A stretch of DNA of 64,000 nucleotides from CAYXDO01 sp964463485 (lineage in GTDB: Bacteria > Myxococcota > Kuafuiibacteriia > Kuafuiibacteriales > Kuafuiibacteriaceae), in assembly GCA_964463485.1 (NCBI GenBank), contig CAYXDO010000046.1, forward strand, positions 1 to 64,000, given 5' to 3'. The notes below the pieces were generated by a model. It did not search any database, had not been told where the DNA came from, and saw only the letters and a program-made list of their open reading frames with translations. Numbering within the stretch: position 1 is the first letter of the stretch; each line of letters begins with the position of its first letter. Of this stretch, positions 27,582-36,040 are shown one piece after another. Made by a program: the position numbers and the translations under genes.

Positions 27582-27702
27582 GGGGTGATTTCGGGCTCAC
27601 CCTAGACCATAAAATTGCTTTGAATCAAGTTTCCCCGCGTAGAGCTCGACTGACCGCTGTTCGGCGAATCATGGTCGAAGGCGGTGGATGCCCTGATGAG
27701 AA

Positions 27703-27878
27703 GGTGGGGTAGGGTGCACGACCAAGTTGCGCGATATGTCGACGAGCATCGCTCGGCGCTGGGCAAACCACAGCGGACACAGAGCAGGAACGCAGAGAAC
27801 ACGGAGGATTCCTTCTCTCTGCTCTCCTGCGGAGGTTGAGCTGAATCGCCGCAGGTCGGTCGTGCACCCGGTGGGGTA
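27703..27878. mobile_element. MITE with perfect 12-base ends and 9-base target duplication
   Basis: The element proper runs from 27712 to 27869 (158 bp), starting gggtgcacgacc and ending with its exact reverse complement ggtcgtgcaccc. It is flanked directly on both sides by ggtggggta (27703-27711 and 27870-27878), a 9-base duplication expected of an IS1-, IS4- or IS5-type transposase. The interior has aaccacagcggacacagagc-type repeats shared with 23839-24013. It contains no gene, so it would have been mobilised in trans. Confidence 0.85.
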
Positions 27879-28002
27879 GGAACGTCGCGCCAGAGTGGCG
27901 GCCCGGCTCGGATTCGGCTAGGAAGGCCTCTGTCGTGACCCGCAGGTCCCACTCGCGGTTTCGCGGGAGGGGCGCGGGCAGTCGCGCGGAGGAACGTCGA
28001 GA

Positions 28003-28545
28003 ATGAGGATCGCAGCATTGGGGATGGCGTTGGGGCTCGCGTCGCTCGCGCCCTCCCGAGCAAGTGCCGTCGAGGTCGCCGGCAAGACGGGCGTTGGGTA
28101 CGCACAGTCGGCCGGGGGTGGACCCGCCGGTCTTGCCCTGACGCGCGGCGTAAAGATCGAAGGGATCGGCCAGGCGGTGCTCGAAGGCATCATCGGCGTC
28201 GATGTGAACGCGCCCGACATCGTGAACGACACCTGGGTGATCGGCCTTGGCGCAGGAGCGCACGCGATCGTGGCTTCCGGGGACACGGCGGCCCTCTCGC
28301 TGGGCGTGCGAGCCTTCTACCTCGGCACCGGGCTCGTGGACGCCGACTACTTTGGCTGGGGCTTTTCGGTTCCGGCTCGCATCTACTGGTGGCCGGACAA
28401 GAACATCTCGATCCACGGAGAGCTCGCGGCGAGCTTCGTACGTACGCTGCAGGCCGTTCAGGGCCGCAACGAGTCGCAGTTCCAGTTTGCTCCGCAGTTT
28501 GACGTTCCGGTCAGCGGAGGCTTCGGCGCCACGTTCTGGTGGTAG
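28003..28545 (+). CDS. small outer-membrane protein
   Basis: A 180-residue protein. A signal peptide (MRIAALGMALGLASLAP to ASA) is cleaved before VEVAGKTG. The remainder alternates hydrophobic and polar residues in short strands with many Gly and aromatic residues and ends in FGATFWW, a C-terminal aromatic as used for beta-barrel insertion. Six to eight strands fit its length. A GGAGGA ribosome site lies about 8 bases before the ATG. No family name can be given. The inserted element at 27712 lies upstream and may have replaced part of the promoter region. Confidence 0.65.
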   Translation: MRIAALGMALGLASLAPSRASAVEVAGKTGVGYAQSAGGGPAGLALTRGVKIEGIGQAVLEGIIGVDVNAPDIVNDTWVIGLGAGAHAIVASGDTAALSLGVRAFYLGTGLVDADYFGWGFSVPARIYWWPDKNISIHGELAASFVRTLQAVQGRNESQFQFAPQFDVPVSGGFGATFWW

Positions 28546-28586
28546 GCCTCGAAGCCTGCTTCGTGGCTCCAGCTCATCTCTCCAGA

Positions 28587-29360
28587 TCATCTTTCCAGAA
28601 GCACCACGGCGGCCGAAAAAAACTGTGGGGCCTCGGCCTTTCGATCACGCTGCCTCGCCGGCGACCTGAGTCGCATTGCGGGCGCGCTCGCCATCGGCGT
28701 GATCGACAGGACCCGCCACCCGTCCGTGAGGAGCTCGTTGAGATCCTTCTCGCTCTGACCGATCTCGTCGCCGTTGTCCTTGTGATTGAAGGTCGGCAGG
28801 CCGCTCAAAAATCCGCGCTCCAGCGCGAACTCGTGGGCGCGACGGTACGACATGGCGACGCTGTCCCACGGGCGCCAGCCCGGCTCCACGGCCATCTCCG
28901 AGTTGCTCACGATGCCCGGGCCGGGGAAGAGCAGCACGCGGTATCGCGCGTCCGGGCCCGAGCCGAGCCGATGCATCGTCGGGTACCCGCCGCGAAACGT
29001 GTGCTCGTTGGCGTAGTCGCGAACGGCGATGAAAAGATCCGCGAGATCTTCCAACGATCCGCCGAGCTCGCGACGGAGCACGTCGTGTTGCTGGACGATC
29101 TCGCTTCGCAGCAAGACGAGGGCGATCGACGTGGGATCCTTGCCCAAGAAGGTCGGGAAGGCCGCGGCAAAGCCGTGCTCGCGCGCGTAGTCGTGAGCCG
29201 CTCGAAACAAGCCCGCTTCGTCCGCGTAGGAGCTCGAGTGAAGCTTCTCCAGCGGGACCTCTCGAACGGTGCCGGCCTCCGGACGAAAGAGGTGAAGGCC
29301 AAAGACGTTGCCGTTCGTTCCGGCTCGGCCGCGGAGGATGAAGACGCGCTGCTCGCTCAT
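28587..29360 (-). CDS. protein with three YAxxxGFxxxxPTF repeats
   Basis: A 257-residue protein of no named family. Three internal units share one pattern: AHDYAREHGFAAAFPTFLG, VRDYANEHTFRGGYPTMHR and AHEFALERGFLSGLPTFNH. Each is followed by a short strand such as VLLRSE or VLLFPG, so this is a tandem repeat fold of about 70-75 residues per unit. Comparable repeats occur in actinobacterial and myxobacterial hypothetical proteins. There is no signal peptide or membrane segment. The ATG at 29360 lies one base after the EAL gene stop, making it the last gene of the rimO-to-EAL string. The function is unknown; a binding role is more likely than an enzyme. Confidence 0.7.
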   Translation of the reverse strand: MSEQRVFILRGRAGTNGNVFGLHLFRPEAGTVREVPLEKLHSSSYADEAGLFRAAHDYAREHGFAAAFPTFLGKDPTSIALVLLRSEIVQQHDVLRRELGGSLEDLADLFIAVRDYANEHTFRGGYPTMHRLGSGPDARYRVLLFPGPGIVSNSEMAVEPGWRPWDSVAMSYRRAHEFALERGFLSGLPTFNHKDNGDEIGQSEKDLNELLTDGWRVLSITPMASAPAMRLRSPARQRDRKAEAPQFFSAAVVLLER

Positions 29361-29361
29361 G

Positions 29362-30183
29362 TCACATCGCCACCACCTCGGGTGGCGGATTCGCGGGACG
29401 CGCGATGAAGTAGCCCTGGCCGTAGTGCACGCCGGCACGCCTTACGGCGCGTAACTCGTCCGCTGATTCGATCCCTTCGGCCACGACCTCCGCGCCGAGG
29501 TCGACACACAGCCGAGTCACCGCCTCGACCAACCGAAAAACTCGATTGTCGTTGACGAGGTTCAGCACGAGCTCCCGGTCGAGCTTCACGACCTCGGGCG
29601 CGAGATCCGCGATGTACTTCAAGTTCGAATAACCTGCGCCGAGATCGTCGACGGCGAGCCGGATCCCTTTGGAACGGATCTCGCGGAGGACGGCGTGGCT
29701 CGAGTCCTCGAAGCTCATCGGAACGGACTCGGTGATCTCGAGGTAGACCGGGAGCGGATGCTCGAAGATCGGGTCCTCGGGCATCGCGATCCAGCCCTCG
29801 TCGAACTCGCGCGGGTGGACGTTCAAGAACAGCGCGTGGTCCGGGCAGCCGTCGAGCGCGAGGCGACGAATGACCCGTCCGAGCTCTCCGACCGCACCTC
29901 GAGTGATCGCGTCGGAGAAGAGCTTGGGCGGAGAGAATCCGGGATCGCTCGAGCGCGCGAGCGCTTCGTACGCAAAGATTTTGCCGGACTCGAGGTCGAG
30001 GACGGGCTGAAAGGCCACGCGCAGGTCGAGCACCCCGAGCGTGCGCTTCACACGCTGCGCGAGATCGCGGGGGTCGGCCACGCACCTGGAGTGTAGCCCA
30101 ACCAAGGGCGACTGCGCGACCTCTGCGTGGAGCCCGGGGATCTGGAGGGCGCGCCGAAGCTCAGGCCCGTCCGATTCCGGCAT
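29362..30183 (-). CDS. EAL-domain cyclic-di-GMP phosphodiesterase
   Basis: A 273-residue, almost free-standing EAL domain that hydrolyses c-di-GMP to pGpG. Visible catalytic motifs are FAYEALARS (EAL), LFLNVHP, LEITES, AVDDLGAGYSN (the DD pair), VKLDRELV, VAEGIES and GQGYFIARP. All metal-binding acids appear intact, so activity is expected. A short N-terminal segment has no recognised sensor. The ATG at 30183 lies inside the ugd 3' end (about 23-base overlap), which couples it to UDP-glucuronate production. A role in regulating exopolysaccharide is a reasonable inference. Confidence 0.88.
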   Translation of the reverse strand: MPESDGPELRRALQIPGLHAEVAQSPLVGLHSRCVADPRDLAQRVKRTLGVLDLRVAFQPVLDLESGKIFAYEALARSSDPGFSPPKLFSDAITRGAVGELGRVIRRLALDGCPDHALFLNVHPREFDEGWIAMPEDPIFEHPLPVYLEITESVPMSFEDSSHAVLREIRSKGIRLAVDDLGAGYSNLKYIADLAPEVVKLDRELVLNLVNDNRVFRLVEAVTRLCVDLGAEVVAEGIESADELRAVRRAGVHYGQGYFIARPANPPPEVVAM

Positions 30184-31462
30184 AGTTGAAGCCAAACTTC
30201 GCCATGTGGTCGGGGTCGTAGATGTTCCGCCCGTCGAAGACGTACGGCTTCTTGAGCAAGTCCTTCATCCGCTTGAAGTTCGGCTGTCGGTATTCGTTCC
30301 ACTCGGTGACCAAGACCAGAGCGTCGGCGCCTTCGAGACACGCGTACTGGTCCTCGAGGTAGTCGATGCGATCGCCAAAGAAACGCCGAGCGCTCTTGAT
30401 GGCCTCGGGATCCGTCGCTCGAACGCGAGCTCCGCGAGCGAGCAAGCCCTCGATCAGGTCGATCGCCGGCGCTTCCCGCATGTCGTCGGTCTGTGGCTTG
30501 AACGCGAGCCCCCACACCGCAAAGGTCTTTCCAGAGAGGTTCTCGCCCATCGCGCGGACGATCTTCTCTACGAGCACCTTCTTTTGGTGTTTGTTCACGT
30601 CGTCGACCGCGCCGAGGATCCTGAGCGGCATGCCGACCTCTTCGGAGGTCTTCATCAGCGCCTTTACGTCCTTTGGGAAGCAGCTGCCGCCGTAGCCGGC
30701 GCCCGGAAACAAGAACGATCGGCCGATGCGCGGATCCGAACCCATGCCGAGCCGAACCTTGTCGACGTCCGCGCCGACGCGCTCGCACAGGTTGGCCATC
30801 TCGTTCATGAACGAGATACGCGTCGCGAGCATCGCGTTCGATGCGTATTTCGTCACCTCGGCGGATCGGCGATCCATGAAGATCACGCGCTGCCCCGTGC
30901 GCTGAAAGGGCGCGTACAGGTCACCCATGATGTTGCGCGCGTTCTCCGAGTCGCAGCCGATCACGATGCGGTCCGGATACAGGAAGTCGTCCACCGCGGA
31001 GCCTTCCTTCAAGAACTCTGGATTCGAGACGACCTCCACGGGGATGTCGGTCTCCGCCTTGATCGCCAACATCACCTTCTCGCCGGTGCCCACGGGAACC
31101 GTCGACTTCGTGACGACCAGAATCGGCCTCACGAGCGCTCTGCCAATGGCCTGAGCGACGGCCAACACGTGCGTGAGATCGGCGCTGCCGTCTTCGTCCT
31201 GGGGCGTTCCGACGGCGATGAACACGACCTCAGCCCGCTTCACTTCCTTCTCGAGGTCCGTGGAGAACGCGAGGCGGTTCTTCTTGACGTTGTGATCGAT
31301 CAATTCGCCGAGCCGTGGCTCGTAGATCGGCACCTCACCTCGATTGAGCATGGCGATCTTGCTGGCGTCGATGTCGACACAAGCGACGTTGTGTCCGGTC
31401 TCGGCAAAGCAAGTTCCGGCGACCAAGCCGACGTATCCGGTTCCGATGACGGTGAGCTCCAT
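30161..31462 (-). CDS. ugd: UDP-glucose 6-dehydrogenase
   Basis: A 433-residue NAD enzyme that oxidises UDP-glucose twice to UDP-glucuronate, a precursor of acidic polysaccharides. It has the Rossmann start MELTVIGTGYVGLVAGTCFA, then VSNPEFLKEGSAVDDF, GMGSDPRIGRSFLFPGAGYGGSCFPKD with the catalytic Cys at about 260, and the C-terminal GLAFKPQTDDMREAPA domain. The length fits the family. The ATG is preceded by GAGGAG. It follows a flippase-like gene by nine bases and overlaps the EAL gene. Confidence 0.95.
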   Translation of the reverse strand: MELTVIGTGYVGLVAGTCFAETGHNVACVDIDASKIAMLNRGEVPIYEPRLGELIDHNVKKNRLAFSTDLEKEVKRAEVVFIAVGTPQDEDGSADLTHVLAVAQAIGRALVRPILVVTKSTVPVGTGEKVMLAIKAETDIPVEVVSNPEFLKEGSAVDDFLYPDRIVIGCDSENARNIMGDLYAPFQRTGQRVIFMDRRSAEVTKYASNAMLATRISFMNEMANLCERVGADVDKVRLGMGSDPRIGRSFLFPGAGYGGSCFPKDVKALMKTSEEVGMPLRILGAVDDVNKHQKKVLVEKIVRAMGENLSGKTFAVWGLAFKPQTDDMREAPAIDLIEGLLARGARVRATDPEAIKSARRFFGDRIDYLEDQYACLEGADALVLVTEWNEYRQPNFKRMKDLLKKPYVFDGRNIYDPDHMAKFGFNYAGIGRA

Positions 31463-31471
31463 GACGTCTCC

Positions 31472-32533
31472 TCAAAATGTCGCGCCTGCGCGCGGGTCGA
31501 TCTCGCGCGCTGCTACGGTGGCGCCGAGATCGCGGACTTTCAAACCGTGACGCGCGAGAGAAGCAAGACCGAAGATCGAGCTCCCGGCGAAGTGCACGGC
31601 GTGCAACACCAACGCGTAGGCGAGCGCAGCTTCGGGTGTGACCCCATAGAGCGTCATCGAGCTCACCACGAGCGCTTCGAACACGCCGACGAATGCGGGT
31701 AAGCTTGGGGCAGCGAGCCCGAGATTCAGCACACCGAGCATCAAGAAGAAGCCGCTCGACGGCACACCCGCTTCGCCGAGCTCGAGCCCCATCCCGTGCG
31801 CGACCACGATGTAGATCGCGACCTCGAGAGTCCAAATCGCTGCAGAGATCGAACCGACCTTCACCCACGAGAGTGGGCTCTTGAGGGCCGCGCAGCCCGC
31901 GCTGAGCCGTTCGAGGATCCCGACGAGCTTTCCTGCGATCCGCTGCGGCAGCGGGCGCGCCAGCATTCGAAAGAGCGCGATGGCGCGAGCCTGGAAGATC
32001 GCGACCGAGGTCGCCGCGATCAACGCGCCGATGAAGATGAGGCCCGTGAGGGCCCCAACGCCTCGAACCCAGGCCGCACCTGGAGGCGCGAACGCGAGCA
32101 CCATCGACAGCGCAAAGACGACCGTGAGGCCGTCGAAGATCCGCTCGATCAACACCGTGGACAACACCGCGGCCCCGGAGACGCCTTGCGCTCGGCCAAG
32201 CACGAACGCCCGCGCGACGTCACCGAGCCTCGCGGGCAGCACGTTGTTGGCGAGCGCCCCGATCGCGATCACCTCGGTCGCCGTCTTGACCGGCACTCGC
32301 GCGACCGGCTTCAGCAACGCGGACCACCTCAGCCCTCGGACTGGATACAGCGCCATGAAGAAGAGCGCGGCGAGGAAGAGGTGATGGACGTCGGCTCCGC
32401 GCAGCGCCTCGAGCGTCTTTTGGCGATCGAACCTCGAGGCTCCGTAGGCCAACAGCCCCACGGAAAGCGCGGCTCCCAACAAGAATCCCCACCGACGAAA
32501 GGGCGAGTTTGACGAGGTCGCCTTCGAAGACAT
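31472..32533 (-). CDS. lysylphosphatidylglycerol synthase TM-region-like (UPF0104) protein
   Basis: A 353-residue polytopic membrane protein with about eight hydrophobic helices, of the PF03706 family (flippase domain of MprF and related free-standing proteins). Family-type segments are YPVRGLRWSALLKP, ANNVLPARLGDVARAFVLG and ERIFDGLTVV. There is no attached synthase domain, so a transporter or flippase role for a lipid or lipid-linked sugar fits best. The start overlaps the rimO stop by one base (TGATG). Its position beside ugd hints at polysaccharide or glycolipid work. Confidence 0.8.
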   Translation of the reverse strand: MSSKATSSNSPFRRWGFLLGAALSVGLLAYGASRFDRQKTLEALRGADVHHLFLAALFFMALYPVRGLRWSALLKPVARVPVKTATEVIAIGALANNVLPARLGDVARAFVLGRAQGVSGAAVLSTVLIERIFDGLTVVFALSMVLAFAPPGAAWVRGVGALTGLIFIGALIAATSVAIFQARAIALFRMLARPLPQRIAGKLVGILERLSAGCAALKSPLSWVKVGSISAAIWTLEVAIYIVVAHGMGLELGEAGVPSSGFFLMLGVLNLGLAAPSLPAFVGVFEALVVSSMTLYGVTPEAALAYALVLHAVHFAGSSIFGLASLARHGLKVRDLGATVAAREIDPRAGATF

Positions 32534-33912
32534 CAGAGCACCGGCAGTGATATCCGCGGTCTCAGTTCGAGCCTCGCATCCTTGGAGCGCAAGGGCGCGG
32601 GCCGCTTTACCGAGACTATCCGACCCACCAAGTCGTAATCCATCGCGCTCTCGATCTCGACCTCGACGAGATCGCCGGCCTTCGCTTCTCCGTCGTTGAT
32701 GTAGGTCGTTCCGTCGACTTCGGGCGCTTGGCCGCGGTGGCGTCCGGCCAACAGGAGCTCGGTCTCTTCGGAGGGACCGTCGACCAGGACGTCGAGCCTC
32801 TGGCCGACGTAAGACTCCATGGTGCGCCGCGACTTCTCCTTCAGGAGCTCCATCAGCGTCTCGTACCGCTCGCGGACGAGCTCCGGCGCGATCTTGTCAG
32901 GCAGCTCGAACGCCGTCGTCCCTTCCTCGTCGGAGTAGCGAAACACACCGACACGTTCGAACGGCTGCTCCTCCACGAAGGCACACAGCTCGTCGAAGTC
33001 CGCTTCGGTCTCGCCGGGAAAGCCGACGATGAAAGACGTGCGCATGACGAGGCCGGGGACCTCGGTTCGCAACCGTTCGAGCAAACCTTCCACGAAGCGC
33101 CGAGGTCGACCGCGTTTCATGCGGCGCAGCACCGGATCGGAGATGTGCTGCAAAGGCATGTCCACGTAGGGCACGAGCTTCTCGACCTCGTTGAAGGCGG
33201 CGATCAGCTTGCGCGAGAAGGGCCGCGGATAGGCGTAGTGGAGTCTGATCCACTGGATCGCGGAGACTTCGCCGAGCGCGTAGACGAGCTCGGCGAGCGA
33301 TTGCTTTGGGGAGAGGTCGAAGCCATAGCCGGTGAGATCCTGCGCTACGAGGTTGATCTCCACGATGCCACGTCGCGAGAGCTCCTCGGCCTCGCGCACC
33401 ACGTCGGCGATCGCTCGGCTGCGCGCGGGCCCGCGCAGCTTCGGGATGATGCAGAAGGAGCACTTCTGATCGCAGCCCTCGGCGACCTTCACATACGCGG
33501 AGTGAGGCAGGAACGTGTTCACGCGTGGGGTGGTCGCGTCGTGAAGGAAGCGAGGCTCCGAGACGATCACTCGCGGACCATCGAGGGACGAAGCCACCTC
33601 CGCGATGCGGTCGTACTCTCCGTTGCCAAGCAAAACGTCGATCTCGGGGATGTCGGCGGCGAGCTCGTCGGCGTAACGCTGCACGAGACAACCGGCCACC
33701 ACGAGCTTCTTGGCTCGGCCGTGCTCTTTGTGTCGGGCCATCTCGAAGATCACGTCGATCGATTCGCGCTTGGCGTCCTCGATGAAGCCGCAGGTGTTGA
33801 CGACGATGACGTCGGCGTCCTCGGGCTCGCGCGCGAGCTCGAGGTTGGCGTCGAGCATGCGAGCGATGAGGAGCTCTGAATCCACCCGGTTTTTCGGGCA
33901 TCCCAGCGTCAC
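32533..33912 (-). CDS. rimO: ribosomal protein uS12 methylthiotransferase
   Basis: A 459-residue radical-SAM enzyme that adds a methylthio group to an Asp of ribosomal protein S12. The N-terminal UPF0004 domain gives Cys5, Cys41 and Cys75 for the auxiliary cluster. The radical-SAM cluster motif is CDQKCSFC (147, 151, 154), followed by GPARSR, DLTGYG, YPRPFS, PLQHISDPVLRRMKRG and the C-terminal TRAM domain. RimO rather than MiaB is indicated by LGCPKNRVDSE and RGPARSR. The GTG at 33912 is the only usual start. The frame remains open upstream and reads RVHF just before it, matching the normal first strand, with no ATG, GTG or TTG available there; the true start may be unusual (ATT at 33990). 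Confidence 0.92.
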   Translation of the reverse strand: MTLGCPKNRVDSELLIARMLDANLELAREPEDADVIVVNTCGFIEDAKRESIDVIFEMARHKEHGRAKKLVVAGCLVQRYADELAADIPEIDVLLGNGEYDRIAEVASSLDGPRVIVSEPRFLHDATTPRVNTFLPHSAYVKVAEGCDQKCSFCIIPKLRGPARSRAIADVVREAEELSRRGIVEINLVAQDLTGYGFDLSPKQSLAELVYALGEVSAIQWIRLHYAYPRPFSRKLIAAFNEVEKLVPYVDMPLQHISDPVLRRMKRGRPRRFVEGLLERLRTEVPGLVMRTSFIVGFPGETEADFDELCAFVEEQPFERVGVFRYSDEEGTTAFELPDKIAPELVRERYETLMELLKEKSRRTMESYVGQRLDVLVDGPSEETELLLAGRHRGQAPEVDGTTYINDGEAKAGDLVEVEIESAMDYDLVGRIVSVKRPAPLRSKDARLELRPRISLPVL

Positions 33913-34104
33913 GAAGTGGACGCGGCGAGGTGAAGCGGACGTCCCCGCCCGTCCAGCCGCAGCGAGCGGAGATTCTTCTACAGGGCGAATCGGGCGACAC
34001 TAGCGATCGGGAGGCGGCGCGGCATCGGGCGGGCGTCGAGATGAGAATCCCTCAGCGTGGAGCGAGCGGCGAGAGCGCTGAGTCGCGCCCGAGTCGAGTT
34101 GAAG

Positions 34105-34135
34105 TCGAGCCCAAGTTCGAGCCCAAGTTCGAGCC
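34105..34135. repeat. 12-base tandem repeat
   Basis: Two full copies of tcgagcccaagt and a partial third in the 270-base gap between rimO and the acyltransferase gene. Otherwise I see nothing in that gap. Confidence 0.75.
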
Positions 34136-34181
34136 TGATGAGCTCGCGAGTGAGTGCCAAATCGCACTCAGGCCACCGCGG

Positions 34182-35663
34182 TCAGCGATCGGCCCTGACG
34201 CTGCCGTCGGCGCTGACTTCACCGGGGAGCGCGAGGCCTTCGCTCATGCGCATGATCTCTTCGAAGAGCCTCGCTCGCTCGGCCTTGAGCCTCGCGATCG
34301 CGTCGTTGCGACGGCGTCGCGTGAGCCTGGTCCGTACGGCCCTCAGGGTCGTTTGGGATACGTGCAGATAGCGAAGCGCGGCTATGCCGCCGAAGGCGGC
34401 GAGCACGCCCACCGCTCCGGCCATGATCCAAGGGTGGTCCGGGATCGTCGGGAACGTCGTGTGAAGGGGTCCGTGCAGGAACGCCCCGAGGATCGCTGCG
34501 GCCAACCAGGTGACGGGAAAAGCTACGGCCCCTAGGAGGAGCTTGATGGTGGCGACGTCCTTCTTCTTCTTGGCGGCGACCTGCGAGAGCACCCACAGCG
34601 CGAGCGCCGTCGGTCCATTGGCGGCGTAACCAAAGATCAAGACGGGCGGGAGCAGCAGGAAGACGAACACGATCTGGAGCAACAACATCGCGAGCAGCCA
34701 CGGCGAGAGCACGTCTGGATCTCGATCGAGATCGTGGTCGTCGAGCTTCATCGCGCGCAGGTCGTCGTCGTAGGCCTCGACGGCGGCGCGGACCTTCAAG
34801 GTCTCTTCGGGGTGCGTCGCCATCCGCGCGATGTAGCCCGCGCGAACGCGCGCAAAGCCCAAGGCCTTTTCGACCATGTCGGGCCGCCCCGGCGCCGCGC
34901 CGGCCCGGAGCGCGCGCTCGGCGCGGACGAGCTTTCGACTTCGATGCAGGAGAAAGTGAGTGCTCCAGTCGTCGGTCGCGAGCACGACCTCGGAGAGCTC
35001 TCGCTCCATGAGCTCCGTGAGCCCCTTGGCGGCGGCCGAGATCTCGGCCTCTCCCTTGCCGCGCAAGGCAGCGGGAGCGAGCTCGGGAGGAATCGCGATC
35101 GGCGGGTGGAACCACACGAGGGCCCGCGATCGAAAGGCTTTCTTGCGCGCGTAAAATAGGCCGACCGGAATGATTACCGGGTCGGGTGAGTCCATCGGAG
35201 AAAGCTCGGCGGCGCGATACACCAGGCGCGCGGCGCCGGTCTTGAGCTCCATCAGGTAGGGCTGGTCGTGACTCTGTCCCTCAGGAAAAAGAGCAGAGAA
35301 TGACCCGCGAGCGACCGCCTCCGCGAGCGCCTCCAGGCTCTTCTTGTTGGCGAGGCGTCGCGCCTCTGGATCGGCTTTGGCGTTATCGGAAGCACGATAG
35401 ATCGGGACCGTTCCGATCGCGCGAAGGATCGAGCCGAGGACGGGCCATGCAAAGAGTCCGTGCCGAGCTCCGAAGACGACGGGTCGCGGGAACTGAGTGA
35501 GGATGAGGCCGGGATCAATCAGGCCGTTGGGGTGCCAAGAGACCACTACACCGCCGCGGTCAGAGGGCACATGCTCACGGCCGGTCACCTCGATCTCTCG
35601 GAAGAAGGCCGAGACGAGGAAGCGAAACGCGGCGACCAGGCCGCGATAGGTCGGCGTGGGCAT
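34182..35663 (-). CDS. PlsC-like acyltransferase with C-terminal membrane region
   Basis: A 493-residue protein. An N-terminal acyltransferase domain of the glycerolphosphate/lysophosphatidate type has VVVSWHPNGLIDPGL (the acyl-transfer histidine block; His to Asp spacing is five rather than four residues), GTVPIYRASD, FPEGQSHDQPYL (substrate block) and VIIPVGLFYARK. A helical linker of about 100 residues and three or four membrane segments (about 325-430) follow, then a basic coiled tail. The HPNG variant resembles eukaryote-like and Bacteroidetes acyltransferases. It probably acylates a glycerolipid at the inner membrane. It lies upstream of rimO with no clear operon link. Confidence 0.82.
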   Translation of the reverse strand: MPTPTYRGLVAAFRFLVSAFFREIEVTGREHVPSDRGGVVVSWHPNGLIDPGLILTQFPRPVVFGARHGLFAWPVLGSILRAIGTVPIYRASDNAKADPEARRLANKKSLEALAEAVARGSFSALFPEGQSHDQPYLMELKTGAARLVYRAAELSPMDSPDPVIIPVGLFYARKKAFRSRALVWFHPPIAIPPELAPAALRGKGEAEISAAAKGLTELMERELSEVVLATDDWSTHFLLHRSRKLVRAERALRAGAAPGRPDMVEKALGFARVRAGYIARMATHPEETLKVRAAVEAYDDDLRAMKLDDHDLDRDPDVLSPWLLAMLLLQIVFVFLLLPPVLIFGYAANGPTALALWVLSQVAAKKKKDVATIKLLLGAVAFPVTWLAAAILGAFLHGPLHTTFPTIPDHPWIMAGAVGVLAAFGGIAALRYLHVSQTTLRAVRTRLTRRRRNDAIARLKAERARLFEEIMRMSEGLALPGEVSADGSVRADR

Positions 35664-36040
35664 CAGGGAGAACGGCCATCACGAAGCGCCCGGAAGGTCA
35701 ACCCACGGGCGCCCGACGGGACGCGGCCAAACCAGGCACCTCTCTGCGCTCGAAGACTTCCCTCTGCACGTCCACCGCCGGGCGTGCTGTTGACGTCGAC
35801 GCGGACGGCGACCCGCTCGAGGTCCACTTGGTGAGCGCGCCCTAAGTAAGCAGGGCGCGTTGGCGAGCCGCTCTTGGTTACTACTGACTGAGGCCACGAA
35901 AGCGTCAAAGTGCGCCTCGTACTGACGGAAACCTGAGTAAACGCCGTACCGGCGGAGCCGCTACTTGCCCGGCCTATCGCGTTGTGCTTCGGTAGCAAGG
36001 CGATGGAAATGTCCTGTATACTCGGAAGAAGGTGTAATCG
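35664..36040. other. non-coding gap before the low-GC cassette
   Basis: I see no complete gene in these bases. A TATACT hexamer at about 36017 and a GAAGAAGG ribosome site just before 36041 suggest that the downstream cassette has its own promoter. Open frames on the minus strand near 35680-35900 do not look like a known protein and may be decayed sequence. Confidence 0.5.

Noticed and set aside
25638..27605. A 655-codon plus-strand frame over the dihaem genes
   Set aside because: Its product is compositionally odd and matches no family, while the minus-strand genes have signals, lipoboxes and CxxCH motifs.
35663..35998. A 111-codon minus-strand frame upstream of the acyltransferase
   Set aside because: No ribosome site, biased composition and no family resemblance; reported only as a gap that may hold decayed sequence.
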